The notes under the pieces: generated by a model
Told to the model about the DNA's origin: nothing
Database searches by the model: none
The model's input: only the letters and a program-made list of their open reading frames with translations
NCBI GenBank assembly: GCA_027310575.1
Contig: DAIDAO010000052.1
Coordinates: forward strand, 1-64,000
Length of the DNA stretch: 64,000 nt
Source of the DNA: a bacterium
Lineage (GTDB): Archaea; Thermoproteota; Nitrososphaeria; Nitrososphaerales; Gagatemarchaeaceae
Direction: 5' to 3'
Made by a program: the position numbers and the translations under genes
In this document: piece after piece, positions 9,593-19,589 of the stretch
Position numbering within the stretch: the stretch's first letter is position 1
Layout of the letters: each line of letters starts with the position of its first letter

Positions 9593-10588
9593 CTACGCGA
9601 ACTTTTCTGCGAAGTGGCAGGCGACGAGGTGGCCGCTCCCCAGCTCCCGTAGCGGAGGCTCGTCGGTCTTGCATACCTCGGCCGCGTACGGGCACCTGGG
9701 GTGAAACCTGCACCCCGACGGCGGATTGACCGGGCTCGGCACGTCCCCTGGGAGGATGATGCGCTTGGTCTGCCTGACCGGGTCTGGGATCGGGACCGCG
9801 GAGAGCAGCGCCATCGTGTACGGATTGAGCGGCTTGTCGAAGACCTGGTTGACCGGCGCGTATTCGAAGATCTTCCCCAGGTACATCACGGCGACGAACT
9901 GGCTGACCTGGCGGACCGAGCTCAGGTCGTGGGAGATGTAGAGGAAGGAGATTCCGGTCTTCTTCTGGAGGTCTTCGAGCAGGTTCAATATCTGGGCCCT
10001 GATCGACACGTCCAGCGACGAGACTGGTTCGTCCGCGACTATGAACTTCGGCTCCGTGGCGAGCGCCCTGGCTATGGAGATGCGCTGCCTCTGGCCCCCG
10101 GAGAACTCGTGCGGGTATCGCTCTGCGTGGTACTCTTCCAACCCGACGAGCTTGAGGAGCGAGTAGACGCGGTCCTTCCATTCTACATGGGGGATGTGCT
10201 TGTGAATGACGAACGGCTCAGAGATTATGTCGAAGACAGTCATCCTGGGGTCGAGGGACCCATACGGGTTCTGGAACACCATCTGCATGCTCCTCCTGAG
10301 CGCCAGCTTCTCCGAACGCGGGGCCTTCTTGAGGCTCTCGTGCACCTCCTTCCCTTCGAATAGGACCTTCCCTGAATCCCCCGTCTCAAGGTCCAGCATC
10401 ACCTTCCCGGTGGTGGTCTTGCCACACCCGCTCTCCCCGACCAGGCCGAGGGTCTCCCCCCTCCCGACCTTGAATGAGACATTGTCGATGGCGTGGACGT
10501 CCCCCACCTTCTTCTTCAGGAGCACCCCCCTCTGATAGACGGGGAAGTACTTCACGAGGTCCTGGACCTCGACTAGCGCCTCTGGCAT
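9593..10588 (-). CDS. Oligopeptide ABC transporter ATP-binding protein (OppF-like)
   Basis: Walker A GESGCGKTT, signature FSGGQRQRISIARAL, C-terminal PSGCRFHPRCPYA. Confidence 0.92.
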   Translation of the reverse strand: MPEALVEVQDLVKYFPVYQRGVLLKKKVGDVHAIDNVSFKVGRGETLGLVGESGCGKTTTGKVMLDLETGDSGKVLFEGKEVHESLKKAPRSEKLALRRSMQMVFQNPYGSLDPRMTVFDIISEPFVIHKHIPHVEWKDRVYSLLKLVGLEEYHAERYPHEFSGGQRQRISIARALATEPKFIVADEPVSSLDVSIRAQILNLLEDLQKKTGISFLYISHDLSSVRQVSQFVAVMYLGKIFEYAPVNQVFDKPLNPYTMALLSAVPIPDPVRQTKRIILPGDVPSPVNPPSGCRFHPRCPYAAEVCKTDEPPLRELGSGHLVACHFAEKFA

Positions 10589-11571
10589 CACGCCTTCCTC
10601 CTCAGGTCGATCTCCTTCCAGCGGTGGCAGGCCACCAGGCGCCTCTGCCCCGACTCTTCGAGGGGCGGGATCTGGTCGATGCAGATCTGCTTGGCATACG
10701 CGCAGCGCGGGTGGAACCTGCACCCGCTGGGCGGGGTGATTAGGTTCGGGATCCCTCCGCCGATCGGGACGAGGACCTCCTTCCTGTCGAGGCGCGGGAC
10801 GGACGCCAGCAGCGCCGCGGTGTATGGGTGCTTGGGGGTCTGGAAGACCTCGAGGGTGGACGCTTCCTCGGCCACCTTCCCTGCATAGAGCACCACGACC
10901 CTCTTGGTCATCTCGGCTATGAGCCCCATGTCGTGCGTGATGAGGATGAGTGACATGTTCAGCTGCTTCCCCAGGGTCTTCAGGAGGTCGAGGACCTGGG
11001 CCTGAATAGTGACGTCGAGGTTCGTAGTGGGCTCGTCTGCTACGAGGAGCTCCGGCTCGCCGGCGAGTGCGCGCGCGATGGCCACCCTCTGCTTCATCCC
11101 TCCGCTCAGCTCATGGGGGTATGAGCGCATCCGCGTGTCTGCCTCGGGGATGCCCACGAGCTTGAGCAGCTTCACCCCCTTGTCCCAGGCCTGATCCTTC
11201 GTGTCCTCGAAGTGCGTCCGGATGACCTCCACGAGCTGGTTCCCGACGGTGAAGAGCGGGTCGAGGGAGGAGTTGGGGTCCTGGGAGACGTAGCCGATCT
11301 TCTTGCCTCTGATCTTCCGCATCTCCTTCTCCGACTTGTGATCGAGCTCTTCTCCTTTGAAGAAGATCTTGCCGCTCACAATCTTCCCCGGCCTTGACAC
11401 TATCCCCATTGCCGCGAGGACGGTCACCGTCTTGCCCGACCCGGACTCGCCCACCAGGCCCAGCGGCTCGCCTTCGTTGGCAACGAACGACACGCCGTCG
11501 ACGGCCTTGACGACCCCGGCTTCCGTGTAGAAGTACGTCCTAAGGTCGTCTACCCTGAGTAGCTCTCCCAA
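10588..11571 (-). CDS. Oligopeptide ABC transporter ATP-binding protein (OppD-like)
   Basis: GESGSGKTV, LSGGMKQRVAIARAL, GCRFHPRCAYAKQIC. Confidence 0.92.
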   Translation of the reverse strand: MGELLRVDDLRTYFYTEAGVVKAVDGVSFVANEGEPLGLVGESGSGKTVTVLAAMGIVSRPGKIVSGKIFFKGEELDHKSEKEMRKIRGKKIGYVSQDPNSSLDPLFTVGNQLVEVIRTHFEDTKDQAWDKGVKLLKLVGIPEADTRMRSYPHELSGGMKQRVAIARALAGEPELLVADEPTTNLDVTIQAQVLDLLKTLGKQLNMSLILITHDMGLIAEMTKRVVVLYAGKVAEEASTLEVFQTPKHPYTAALLASVPRLDRKEVLVPIGGGIPNLITPPSGCRFHPRCAYAKQICIDQIPPLEESGQRRLVACHRWKEIDLRRKA

Positions 11572-11577
11572 CTCTTC

Positions 11578-12483
11578 TTACTCCCTGATTCTCGGGTTCA
11601 GAGCGTCTGACAGACCGTCCCCTAAGAGGTTGAACCCCAGCACGGCTACCACTACCGCTATGCCGGGGAAGACCGACACCCACCAGGAGGTCCTTACATA
11701 CGAGAATCCCTCCTGGAGGAGAAGACCCCAGGTAGACGTGGAGGGGTCACCGAACCCGAGGAAGCTGATCACCACCTCGGTAAGGATGTTCCCGGCCACG
11801 AGGAGGCTGGCCAGCACGATTATGGGGGACAGGACGTTGAGCAGTATGTGCCTGAACAGGATCCTGGTGTTGCTCGCGCCGAGCGACCTGGCCGCCTGCA
11901 CGAATTCAAGTTCCTTGATTCTCAGTATCTCCCCCCTGGTCACGAACGCTATGGTGGGCCACCCGAATATCCCAAGGATGACGACGATCAGCGTGAGCCC
12001 CAGCCCGTGGGCGACCAATAGCTGCCCGATCCTCGCGAACAGGAGTATGAGGATGAGGACCGGGATTACGAAGAATATCTGGGTGATCCCGAGGAGCAGG
12101 GCCCCGGACACGCCGCTCCTGTAGCCTGCGAGAGCACCTACGAGCAGCCCTATGAGCACAGATATCGCGGTCGCCACCACTCCGACGTACAGGTCTCCCA
12201 GCGCCCCGTGGAGGATCTCTGAGAAGACGTCTATCCCCGACGGCTCGGTCCCGAGGGGGTGGGCCCAGTTCTGGAACGGCGGAAGGTCGGCGCAGCTGTT
12301 GTAGAGGCACCAGAAGCTCCTCGACGGCAGCGGGGCGAAGAACACGCCGTACACAGCTACGAAGATGAAGAAGCCCACGACCGTCGCCCCGGCCAGAGCG
12401 GACTTGTTCTTCCGGAACCTCCGCCACGCGACTGCCGCCTGACTGGCACCGCGCTGCTTCGTCGCAGGCTTGGCCTCTGTCAC
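11578..12483 (-). CDS. Oligopeptide ABC transporter permease (OppC-like)
   Basis: PLGTEPSGIDVFSEILHG and EFVQAARSLGASNTRILFRHILLN permease motif. Confidence 0.92.
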   Translation of the reverse strand: MTEAKPATKQRGASQAAVAWRRFRKNKSALAGATVVGFFIFVAVYGVFFAPLPSRSFWCLYNSCADLPPFQNWAHPLGTEPSGIDVFSEILHGALGDLYVGVVATAISVLIGLLVGALAGYRSGVSGALLLGITQIFFVIPVLILILLFARIGQLLVAHGLGLTLIVVILGIFGWPTIAFVTRGEILRIKELEFVQAARSLGASNTRILFRHILLNVLSPIIVLASLLVAGNILTEVVISFLGFGDPSTSTWGLLLQEGFSYVRTSWWVSVFPGIAVVVAVLGFNLLGDGLSDALNPRIRE

Positions 12484-13451
12484 GTAATCCTCACCCTAGG
12501 GTCGAGCACTGCGTATGCAAGATCGGTGACGATGTTGGCTATCAGCACCATTATCGTGATTATCATCGTGATCCCGAGGACGGTGGGCAGGTCCAGCCGG
12601 GTCGCGGCGAAGACGAAGGCCTTGCCGAGCCCGGGCCAGGAGAACGTGGTCTCCAGTGCGGGCGCGCCCCCCAGCAGGACGCCGAAGCTGAGCCCCACTA
12701 TCGTCACGACGGGGGTGATTGCGTTCTTCAGGGCGTGCTTGAAGGTCACCTTGAACTCCGACACGCCGCTTGCCCTGGCGGCGAGCACGTAGTCCTGCCT
12801 GAGCACCTCCAGCATGTTCGCCCTGACGAGCCTCGTGATTGTTGCGATGGAGACCAGCGTGAGGACGGCCAGAGGCAGGATGATGTGCGCCAGGGCGTCC
12901 ATGAACGGAGACCCCCACCAGTATGGCGGGTAGGAAGAGTAAGCGCCGAAGGCGGGGAGCCAATGCAGATAGTAACTAAACACGATGATGCCCATTATCC
13001 CGATCCAGAAGGTCGGCATCGAGATTCCGAAGATCGCAGTCGTGGTTATCGCGTAGTCACCCTTCGTGTACTGGTGCTTGGCGGAGTAGATCCCGACCGG
13101 TACTCCAATCGCCAACGCCAGGGCGAGCGCGGGAATCTGCAGCTCTAGCGTGGTGCCGATCCAGGGGACGATGAGGGCGACTACAGACCCGGTGTACAGG
13201 GACTGGCCGAGATTGCCGTGCAGGAAGTCATTCAGCCAGTAGAAGTATCTGATGTATACGGGCAGGTCCTCGTGGAAGTAGAGTCTCAGATATTCCAGCT
13301 GGGCGGGGGAGATGTTCCTTATCCCGAACTTCACGATCTGAACGGGATCGCCGGCCGCGTTTGTAATCAGGTAGGTGATGACCGATACTGCGAGGAACAC
13401 CGGGATAGCGAAGAGGAGCCTGCGGATTACGTAGTTGACAAGCCCACCCAT
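12480..13451 (-). CDS. Oligopeptide ABC transporter permease (OppB-like)
   Basis: MxxYVIRRLLFAIPVFLAVSVITY...LRQDYVLAARASGVSEFKVTFKHALKNA. Confidence 0.92.
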   Translation of the reverse strand: MGGLVNYVIRRLLFAIPVFLAVSVITYLITNAAGDPVQIVKFGIRNISPAQLEYLRLYFHEDLPVYIRYFYWLNDFLHGNLGQSLYTGSVVALIVPWIGTTLELQIPALALALAIGVPVGIYSAKHQYTKGDYAITTTAIFGISMPTFWIGIMGIIVFSYYLHWLPAFGAYSSYPPYWWGSPFMDALAHIILPLAVLTLVSIATITRLVRANMLEVLRQDYVLAARASGVSEFKVTFKHALKNAITPVVTIVGLSFGVLLGGAPALETTFSWPGLGKAFVFAATRLDLPTVLGITMIITIMVLIANIVTDLAYAVLDPRVRIT

Positions 13452-13566
13452 GTAAGTAGCTCGGGGCCGAAAATTGCTTAATATAAATTGCTACCAGTGA
13501 AAGCAGAACCCCAGTCCTGGCCCATCCAATGGTTTAAGGCGCGTCAGCCTCGGGGCGCCTCCGGAC

Positions 13567-14196
13567 TTGAAGGCGACAAGAGCGAGGAAGGCGTCCCTGC
13601 TTCTCCTTGCGGCTTCGATCGCGCTCTTGGTCGCGACCATCACGCTCCCCCAGATCAGACTCCCCCAGAGCGAGCTGCATGTCGTGCCTGCAGCGCCGAG
13701 CGCATCGGGATACCAGATCTATGGCTACGGGGTGCCGACCGTAAGCGATGGCTCCCTGTTCTCGGTCAAGCTATCCGGGTACACCCCCGGCCTGCTGCAG
13801 TACTCTCTTACGTCCGTCGCGGGCAACAGCGTCGTTGCCGTCCTGTCCTCCGGCAGGCCGAGCACGTCGAACTCCTCGTTCACAGTGGTGGCGAGGGGAG
13901 GCTATTCCCTTGAGTTCTCCGTGATCGCGTACAACGGGACGGGGTACACGCTCGAATACAGCGGCGTCTGGTCCCCCTTCGACTTCCTTGCCGTCTACTT
14001 CGCGCCTGCCGTCTTCTTGATCATCGCCAGCCTTGCCGCAGCGTACTACTTCGGGACGCGGATACCCCGTCAGCTCAACGAGGAGGCGGTCGAGAAGGAG
14101 CTGGAGGAAAGGAGGCACCGTCAGGGGGCGAGTACTATGACGAGCCAGGTCGAAGGGAGCACGGTCGTCGTGCACCCCAGATTGCTGAAGAACTGA
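13567..14196 (+). CDS. Hypothetical cell-surface protein with N- and C-terminal TM segments
   Basis: Signal/TM, Thr/Ser-rich ectodomain, C-terminal TM FAPAVFLIIASLAAAYYF. Confidence 0.5.
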   Translation: MKATRARKASLLLLAASIALLVATITLPQIRLPQSELHVVPAAPSASGYQIYGYGVPTVSDGSLFSVKLSGYTPGLLQYSLTSVAGNSVVAVLSSGRPSTSNSSFTVVARGGYSLEFSVIAYNGTGYTLEYSGVWSPFDFLAVYFAPAVFLIIASLAAAYYFGTRIPRQLNEEAVEKELEERRHRQGASTMTSQVEGSTVVVHPRLLKN

Positions 14197-15272
14197 GAGA
14201 TGTTGATCCCAGCCCCAGGCAGTTCGTAGATGGAGCACGGAATCGCGACCTGGTAGTAGGGGCCGTGACCGATGTAGAACCCGAACTGGGTGTACTGCTC
14301 GTCAAGGAGCGTCTGCCAGTGTCCGACGGCGTACGCAGCCAAGAAGCCCGGGAAGGTATAGGGGGAGTAGACCCCCGGGAAGAGGAGCTCCTCCGTGACC
14401 CCCTTCGCCGCCTCTGGCCCGAAGAACCTCGTCGTGTCGTTCTCGAAGCCGAAGTCGGAGATCTGATACGTGGCCGAAGAAGTGTTGAACCTCAGGGCGG
14501 CGAACTGGTCGAGGGTCGAATTGTGGGTCAGGGGTGACCCCCTCGCGTTGTCCACCCGGTCCATGAACGCCTTCACCCAGACGGGCCCTACTCCCCCGGT
14601 GGGGTAGGACTCGGCGAAGCCCTGCCTGTAGATGAAAGGCGCCCCGTTCACCGAACCCCTTACCTCAGGGTAGAAGTTGATGGACTTGTTCGCTGGGAGG
14701 AGGTTCTGTGCAGTCTGGGTCACTGTGCAGTCTCCGCCAGGGAGTATCTGGCCTCCGCAGTCCCCGACGAATTTGGGCTGGATCAGGACCACGCCTCCTG
14801 CCGTGGAGTTGGCGCTGTACCCGAGCATCGACAGGTAGACCGCGGCGCCGTCTATGGGTCGGAGCCCCAGGTTCTGTATGCGGATCGTGATGTTGAGGAA
14901 TCCGAAGTCGAAGGAGGTGACCTCTGCGTCCTGCACCCACACGACCCCGCCCGGGTTGAACTGCACGCCTGCCGGCCCCGCGTGCTCCATGGCCGCGAGC
15001 CTGCTCCCGCTGAAGTATGCTATCGCAGAATGGTTGCCAAGCGTGACCAGTTGCGACTGAGGGAATGGTGCAGGCCCGTATCCGAGAAGGGCGTAGGAGG
15101 GCGTGGCCGCACCCCATACCTCGGTGGAGCCGCTCGAGCCGGGGAAGCTGACGGGCTCGACGTACGGCACTATAGGAGCCAGGAAGAACACCAGCACGAC
15201 TGCGATGACAACCCCCGTCGTCTTCAACCTGGGGATCGGCCGCAACGACGGCCGACCGCGGCTCCCGGGCAT
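14121..15272 (-). CDS. Secreted/membrane CAP (SCP)-domain-like protein
   Basis: FMDRVDNARGSPLTHNSTLDQFAALRF...AYAVGHWQTLLDEQYTQFGFYIGHGPYYQVAI; N- and C-terminal hydrophobic segments. Confidence 0.6.
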   Translation of the reverse strand: MPGSRGRPSLRPIPRLKTTGVVIAVVLVFFLAPIVPYVEPVSFPGSSGSTEVWGAATPSYALLGYGPAPFPQSQLVTLGNHSAIAYFSGSRLAAMEHAGPAGVQFNPGGVVWVQDAEVTSFDFGFLNITIRIQNLGLRPIDGAAVYLSMLGYSANSTAGGVVLIQPKFVGDCGGQILPGGDCTVTQTAQNLLPANKSINFYPEVRGSVNGAPFIYRQGFAESYPTGGVGPVWVKAFMDRVDNARGSPLTHNSTLDQFAALRFNTSSATYQISDFGFENDTTRFFGPEAAKGVTEELLFPGVYSPYTFPGFLAAYAVGHWQTLLDEQYTQFGFYIGHGPYYQVAIPCSIYELPGAGINISQFFSNLGCTTTVLPSTWLVIVLAP

Positions 15273-15342
15273 TTAGCGATTCCTACCATCCGGAGTCGGA
15301 GGCGATGGCGAGCACGCGGCTCGCATCGGAGCAGATTCCCGC

Positions 15343-15672
15343 TCAGCTCTGGCCGGATGGGCTGGATGGCTTCCTTGACCGGAGGACGGCGTAGATGAAC
15401 CAGCCGTTGACGAGGATCAGGCCGAGGACCAGTATCTGCACCCAGTCGAGTATCGGAGGGCTGGTGAGGCTCACCCCGCTCCCAGACATCGTGAAGAAGC
15501 GGGTGAACAATGAAAGGGAGAACGAAGGGGAGTAGCCGGACACCCCTGCGTGCGCGGTCCCGGCGTAGTACGCGCGCCAGTCGAGGTCCTGCAGCACGAA
15601 GGCGAGCGCGACGAGCAGCACCATGTCGGCAAGTGCGGCTTTGACCACCGGCCTGACCATTGCTGCGACCAC
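15343..15672 (-). CDS. Hypothetical membrane protein
   Basis: Two hydrophobic segments, intact ORF. Confidence 0.4.
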   Translation of the reverse strand: MVAAMVRPVVKAALADMVLLVALAFVLQDLDWRAYYAGTAHAGVSGYSPSFSLSLFTRFFTMSGSGVSLTSPPILDWVQILVLGLILVNGWFIYAVLRSRKPSSPSGQS

Positions 15673-15741
15673 GGATCTTCCTCGTTAAAAGGGAATCACC
15701 GTTCAAACGTTTAACCGCAAGCGGGCGGAGGGCGGGTCAGT

Positions 15742-16275
15742 TTGCCGAGCAGGTCGACGTACATCTACGTCGCGGCGTTCGCGCTGCTGCTCTTCTGGGC
15801 GTACTTCGTGCAGGCGGACACGCGGCGCGTTGACGGCACGAGCATGCTCCCTACCCTCGAAGGAGGCGACCTGGTCGTCATCCAGAACGTGCCCATCCGT
15901 GACATCCACCTCGGGGACATCATTGTCTACAACAACCTCTGCTCGACGAGCGGGCTTTCCGTCGTCCACAGGGTCGTCCAGGTCACGAGCGCGGGGCTGA
16001 TAACGAAGGGGGACAACAACGGAGGGACAGATCAGGCGTCGAACATCGCGTTCGCACCCATCACGCAGCAGTGCCTGGAGGGGAAGGTCGTCTTCGTGAT
16101 ACCTTACGTGGAGCTCCTCGCCTACTATGTCGACTACTACGGGCTCCCCCAGTGGTTCAACTATCTGCCGTCCGTGCTCATCCTGATCATAGTGTTCTTC
16201 TCCGTCCTGGGCGGCGGGGATGAAGAGGAAGAGCCAAGGCCTGCCCCCGATGCGGCGCCTCAGGTGGCAGGTTGA
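15742..16275 (+). CDS. Signal peptidase I (S26, archaeal type)
   Basis: VDGTSMLPTLEGGD, VVHRVV, GDNN motifs, flanking TMs. Confidence 0.88.
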   Translation: MPSRSTYIYVAAFALLLFWAYFVQADTRRVDGTSMLPTLEGGDLVVIQNVPIRDIHLGDIIVYNNLCSTSGLSVVHRVVQVTSAGLITKGDNNGGTDQASNIAFAPITQQCLEGKVVFVIPYVELLAYYVDYYGLPQWFNYLPSVLILIIVFFSVLGGGDEEEEPRPAPDAAPQVAG

Positions 16276-16517
16276 GCGAAGAGGGCACGGACAGGCACCC
16301 GGTCAGGACGCTCGTCTTCTTCCTTGCCGCCGGAGTCGGGCTGTTCGTCGCGGGGTTGTACGCCGTGTTGACGTTGCTCGGCTCGGTCGGTGGGGCGGGT
16401 TACGACGCTTCCGTGCTGAGTTTCTACCCGTTCATGGCCGCGCTTGGCGCTGTCTTCGGGTTCGAAAGATGGTGGTCGTACGAGCTCGGGCCGTACAACC
16501 CCATCCATGACAACTGA
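16272..16517 (+). CDS. Small membrane protein, hypothetical
   Basis: Translationally coupled to the signal peptidase gene; two TM segments. Confidence 0.5.
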   Translation: MSEEGTDRHPVRTLVFFLAAGVGLFVAGLYAVLTLLGSVGGAGYDASVLSFYPFMAALGAVFGFERWWSYELGPYNPIHDN

Positions 16518-16558
16518 TTCTGGGCACGCCTAAATAGGCGGACGAGACTCGAGACGCG

Positions 16559-16834
16559 TTGAGCAGGGTCAGGGACCTCTTCAGGACGTGCCCATCGTGC
16601 GGCCGGAGATTTCACATAAACCTGGTCGACAGGAGACTTGTCGACGAAAGAAGGAACGTCGAGATAGTGAAGCAGGGGAGGGCCGGTTCCACTTCCACCA
16701 AGAACGTCTACATCGTCACCGTCGAGGCGGACGTGCCCATCACCGTCGACGTCAAGGATTTCCAGTACACCTACAGGTGCAAGCACTGCGGGCACGTATG
16801 GTCCGAGACGCACACGATGGAGAGCAGGGCGTAG
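16559..16834 (+). CDS. Zinc-ribbon protein, hypothetical
   Basis: CPSCGRRF ... CKHCGHVW. Confidence 0.6.
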   Translation: MSRVRDLFRTCPSCGRRFHINLVDRRLVDERRNVEIVKQGRAGSTSTKNVYIVTVEADVPITVDVKDFQYTYRCKHCGHVWSETHTMESRA

Positions 16835-16848
16835 ACCCCGGTACAGGC

Positions 16849-17154
16849 CTAGAGCTTCGCAGCTACTTCGTAGTGCTTCACCGAGTCCTCCAATCCGAGG
16901 AGGAACTCGCTGTCCTTGGGGTAGTACACCGGCCTGCTGGGATCCTTGCCTGCGAATCCCTGGATGGCGCTCATCGACTCCCATAGGGTTACCACGAGGT
17001 ACTCCGTGAGTTCCTGGGAGTCCCTCACGAGTATGAAAGCGCCGACGTTCCCCTTCGAGCGCTTGAACTCCTTCAGCCCGGTGTCCTTCAGGTACTCCAG
17101 GTAGGCCGCCCGATTCTCCTTGGAGGTGGTGCCGTGCCAGACCCTCGCTATCAT
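16849..17154 (-). CDS. Antibiotic biosynthesis monooxygenase-like / ABM-domain protein
   Basis: MIARVWHGTTSKENRAAYLEYLKDTGLKEFKRSKGNVGAFIL...TLWESMSAIQGFAGKDPSRPVYYPKD. Confidence 0.7.
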   Translation of the reverse strand: MIARVWHGTTSKENRAAYLEYLKDTGLKEFKRSKGNVGAFILVRDSQELTEYLVVTLWESMSAIQGFAGKDPSRPVYYPKDSEFLLGLEDSVKHYEVAAKL

Positions 17155-17223
17155 CTTCTCAGATGACGCTGCGGGTTTCGGACTAAAAGGGTATGCAGAG
17201 GCCGGCGGCAACCGGCTTCCGGG

Positions 17224-17245
17224 CTTTATATACTGCTTTAAATAC
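17224..17245 (+). promoter_or_regulatory. Archaeal promoter AT-rich elements (TTTATATA, TTTAAATA) upstream of tbp
   Basis: gggctttatatactgctttaaatactc in a GC-rich background, about 25-45 nt before the ATG at 17269. Confidence 0.5.
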
Positions 17246-17268
17246 TCAGGGAATACGCCCGGACTCGG

Positions 17269-17826
17269 ATGCCTCAGACAAAGGCAATCGTCAGCATTGA
17301 GAATGTAGTAGCTTCTGCATCCATCAACCAGACAGTAGACCTTAACCTGATTACCAAGAACTTCGTGACCGTCGAGTACCACCCCGACCAGTTCCCCGGC
17401 CTGGTCTTCAGGCTCAGGAACCCCAAGACCGCCACACTGATCTTCAGCTCCGGGAAGATGGTCTGCACGGGCGCGAAGTCCGAGGAGCAGGCCAGGAAGG
17501 CGGTGGAGGAGGTCGTCAGACAGCTCAAGAAGGGCAAGATCCCCATCAAGAACGAGGCCGTGGTGGAGATCCAGAACATCGTCGCGTCGGCAAGCCTGGG
17601 AGGGAAGGTGCACCTGGAGGAGGCTGCCCGCGTGCTGCCAAAGTCCATGTACGAGCCAGAGCAGTTCCCGGGCCTCATCCACAGGATGGCAGACCCCAAG
17701 ACAGTGATACTGCTGTTCGCGTCAGGGAAACTGGTCTGCACGGGTGCGAAGAAGGAAAGCGAAGTCTACAGGGCCGTCAACAACCTTCACGTCACTTTGG
17801 AAGAAAAGAACCTGATGGTCTACTAG
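17269..17826 (+). CDS. tbp: TATA-box binding protein
   Basis: Two TBP repeats: EYHPDQFPGLVFRLRNPKTATLIFSSGKMVCTGAKSEEQA and EPEQFPGLIHRMADPKTVILLFASGKLVCTGAK. Confidence 0.97.
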   Translation: MPQTKAIVSIENVVASASINQTVDLNLITKNFVTVEYHPDQFPGLVFRLRNPKTATLIFSSGKMVCTGAKSEEQARKAVEEVVRQLKKGKIPIKNEAVVEIQNIVASASLGGKVHLEEAARVLPKSMYEPEQFPGLIHRMADPKTVILLFASGKLVCTGAKKESEVYRAVNNLHVTLEEKNLMVY

Positions 17827-18437
17827 CGGCTCCCCACCGATTTTGTTATCGCCTTCAGGTTCTCCTTTGTTATGAGCTCCATCGAGTGGAGCGTGTCCGC
17901 AAGCTCGACGACGTCTGTGACGGAGTAGAGCGCGATCCCCTTCCGGCTAAGGTTCTCCCTCGCCCCCTCGAGCCTGTCGATCGCGACCACTGCCGAGCTC
18001 ACCTTGCCGCCCTCGTCCTGGATCGCCTCCGCTGCGGAGAGGATTGTCCTTCCGGATGTCGCGAGGTCGCCGACCAGGACCACGTTCCAACCAGGGCGCA
18101 CCTCGCCCTCCACCAGCCGCTCGTTCCCCCGCTTCTCTGTCCTCGTGTAGACAAGGGGCTTGCGGAGCGCGACGGCCATGGGCGCAGCGAGGAGCAGGCC
18201 GGGCAGGGGCACTGCGCAGAGCGCATCTGCCCTGGAGGCCTTCTTTGACACCAGTTCGGACATAGCCTCCACGACCATCCCGTACAGTCCAGGGTAGTTC
18301 GGGAGGCCTTTCATGTTCACGTAGTAGGGGCTGTCCCTGCCGTCGGGGAGGGTGAAGGTCCCGAACTGAAGGGCACCGGCCTTCACCAGCCCTTCAGCGA
18401 TGTCGTTCAGACGGCTCCGCCGCTTCCTCCAGGCCAT
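17823..18437 (-). CDS. pyrE: Orotate phosphoribosyltransferase
   Basis: KAGALQFGTFTLPDGRDSPYYVNMKG; PRPP loop VVLVGDLATSGRTILSAAEAI. Confidence 0.9.
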   Translation of the reverse strand: MAWRKRRSRLNDIAEGLVKAGALQFGTFTLPDGRDSPYYVNMKGLPNYPGLYGMVVEAMSELVSKKASRADALCAVPLPGLLLAAPMAVALRKPLVYTRTEKRGNERLVEGEVRPGWNVVLVGDLATSGRTILSAAEAIQDEGGKVSSAVVAIDRLEGARENLSRKGIALYSVTDVVELADTLHSMELITKENLKAITKSVGSR

Positions 18438-18491
18438 CGCCCTCGCGGAATGTCTCGCGCTTAAAAAGCAACCCCGCGAGGAAGCTGTCGT

Positions 18492-19589
18492 ATGCCGGAA
18501 CTGTGGATTCCGTACGGGAGCGTGGAGACGCTCGTCACGCTCCAAGCGGAGAACCTGGGGGCTGTCGCCGAGGGTGCAGCGCAGAGCGGCCCGATGGACA
18601 CAGGCCGAACGTCGGAGCTCGTGACTGGGTCCGCCCAGCTGTTCATCTGCGACTCTGCCCCGTCGACGATCGAGCTTCTGAAGGGGCTCGCAGCGTCGCT
18701 CGCCGAGAGCCAGACGCTCAAGGTATTCTCTCCCGCGCCCAAACTCGTCGAGACGCTCGTGCCCGATATCAAAGGGAGGGTGACCACCCTTCCTCCTCCG
18801 CTGTCCCCTGGGGAAGGCGACGAGCCCGCGTACGCACCCCAGCTGCTGGAAGGGGGTGCCAAGGTGTTCATCGGGTCTGCGCGGCCCGACCCCTTCTTCG
18901 GGATCGCGGACGCGAAGGTCGAGGCGTGCCTCGCGTGGGTAGCGCGCTCGCATGCCTCCGCGGCGAAGGCGATGAAGGGGATGGAGCCCCAGCCCTTCCA
19001 GAAGACTGACGCCTACGACGCAGTCGAGGCGCTCGTCGGGCGCATCCCGGAGGCCAGGTTCCTGACGGCCGTGCCCCGCGGCGGGAGGCTCTGGGCTGTG
19101 ATGGAGGACGCACCCTTCGACGCGATCAAGAACGGGTTCGGGAAGGCTGAGATGCCCCAGGCGAGGGGGATAGTGATAGGCGCAGGAGGGCGCGGGTACG
19201 ACGACACGCTGTCTTCTGCCCTGAGGGGAATCTGGAGCGCGCTCGGCGGAGTGAGGAAGACCGGGTCCGTGCTGCTGATCGCCGAGTGCTCGGAGGGGGT
19301 CGGCTCGACGGCCCTCGAGATGCTCGTCACCGGCAGGATGGTCGGTGAAGCGGACAGGAAGAGGTACGTCGACGGGCTGGAGGAGGTGTTCTACCTGAAC
19401 AAGCTGAAAGACGAGTACGATGTCCTCCTGCTCTCCGGCCTCCCGGAGACCTACGCCAGGTCCAAGCTCGGCCTGACGACCGCGAGGGGTTCCGCAGAGG
19501 CCGTTGGGAGGATCCTCAACAAGGTGGGCAGGTCCGGCAAGGTGAACGTGGTCCCCCGGGCTCCGGAGTTCCTCGTCGAGTCAGGGTAG
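18492..19589 (+). CDS. LarA-like (lactate racemase superfamily-like) protein, function unknown
   Basis: N-terminal IPYGSVETLVTLQAENL and C-terminal LLLSGLPETYARSKLGLTTARGSAEAVGRIL..VNVVPRAPEFL resemble LarA ends. Confidence 0.45.
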   Translation: MPELWIPYGSVETLVTLQAENLGAVAEGAAQSGPMDTGRTSELVTGSAQLFICDSAPSTIELLKGLAASLAESQTLKVFSPAPKLVETLVPDIKGRVTTLPPPLSPGEGDEPAYAPQLLEGGAKVFIGSARPDPFFGIADAKVEACLAWVARSHASAAKAMKGMEPQPFQKTDAYDAVEALVGRIPEARFLTAVPRGGRLWAVMEDAPFDAIKNGFGKAEMPQARGIVIGAGGRGYDDTLSSALRGIWSALGGVRKTGSVLLIAECSEGVGSTALEMLVTGRMVGEADRKRYVDGLEEVFYLNKLKDEYDVLLLSGLPETYARSKLGLTTARGSAEAVGRILNKVGRSGKVNVVPRAPEFLVESG

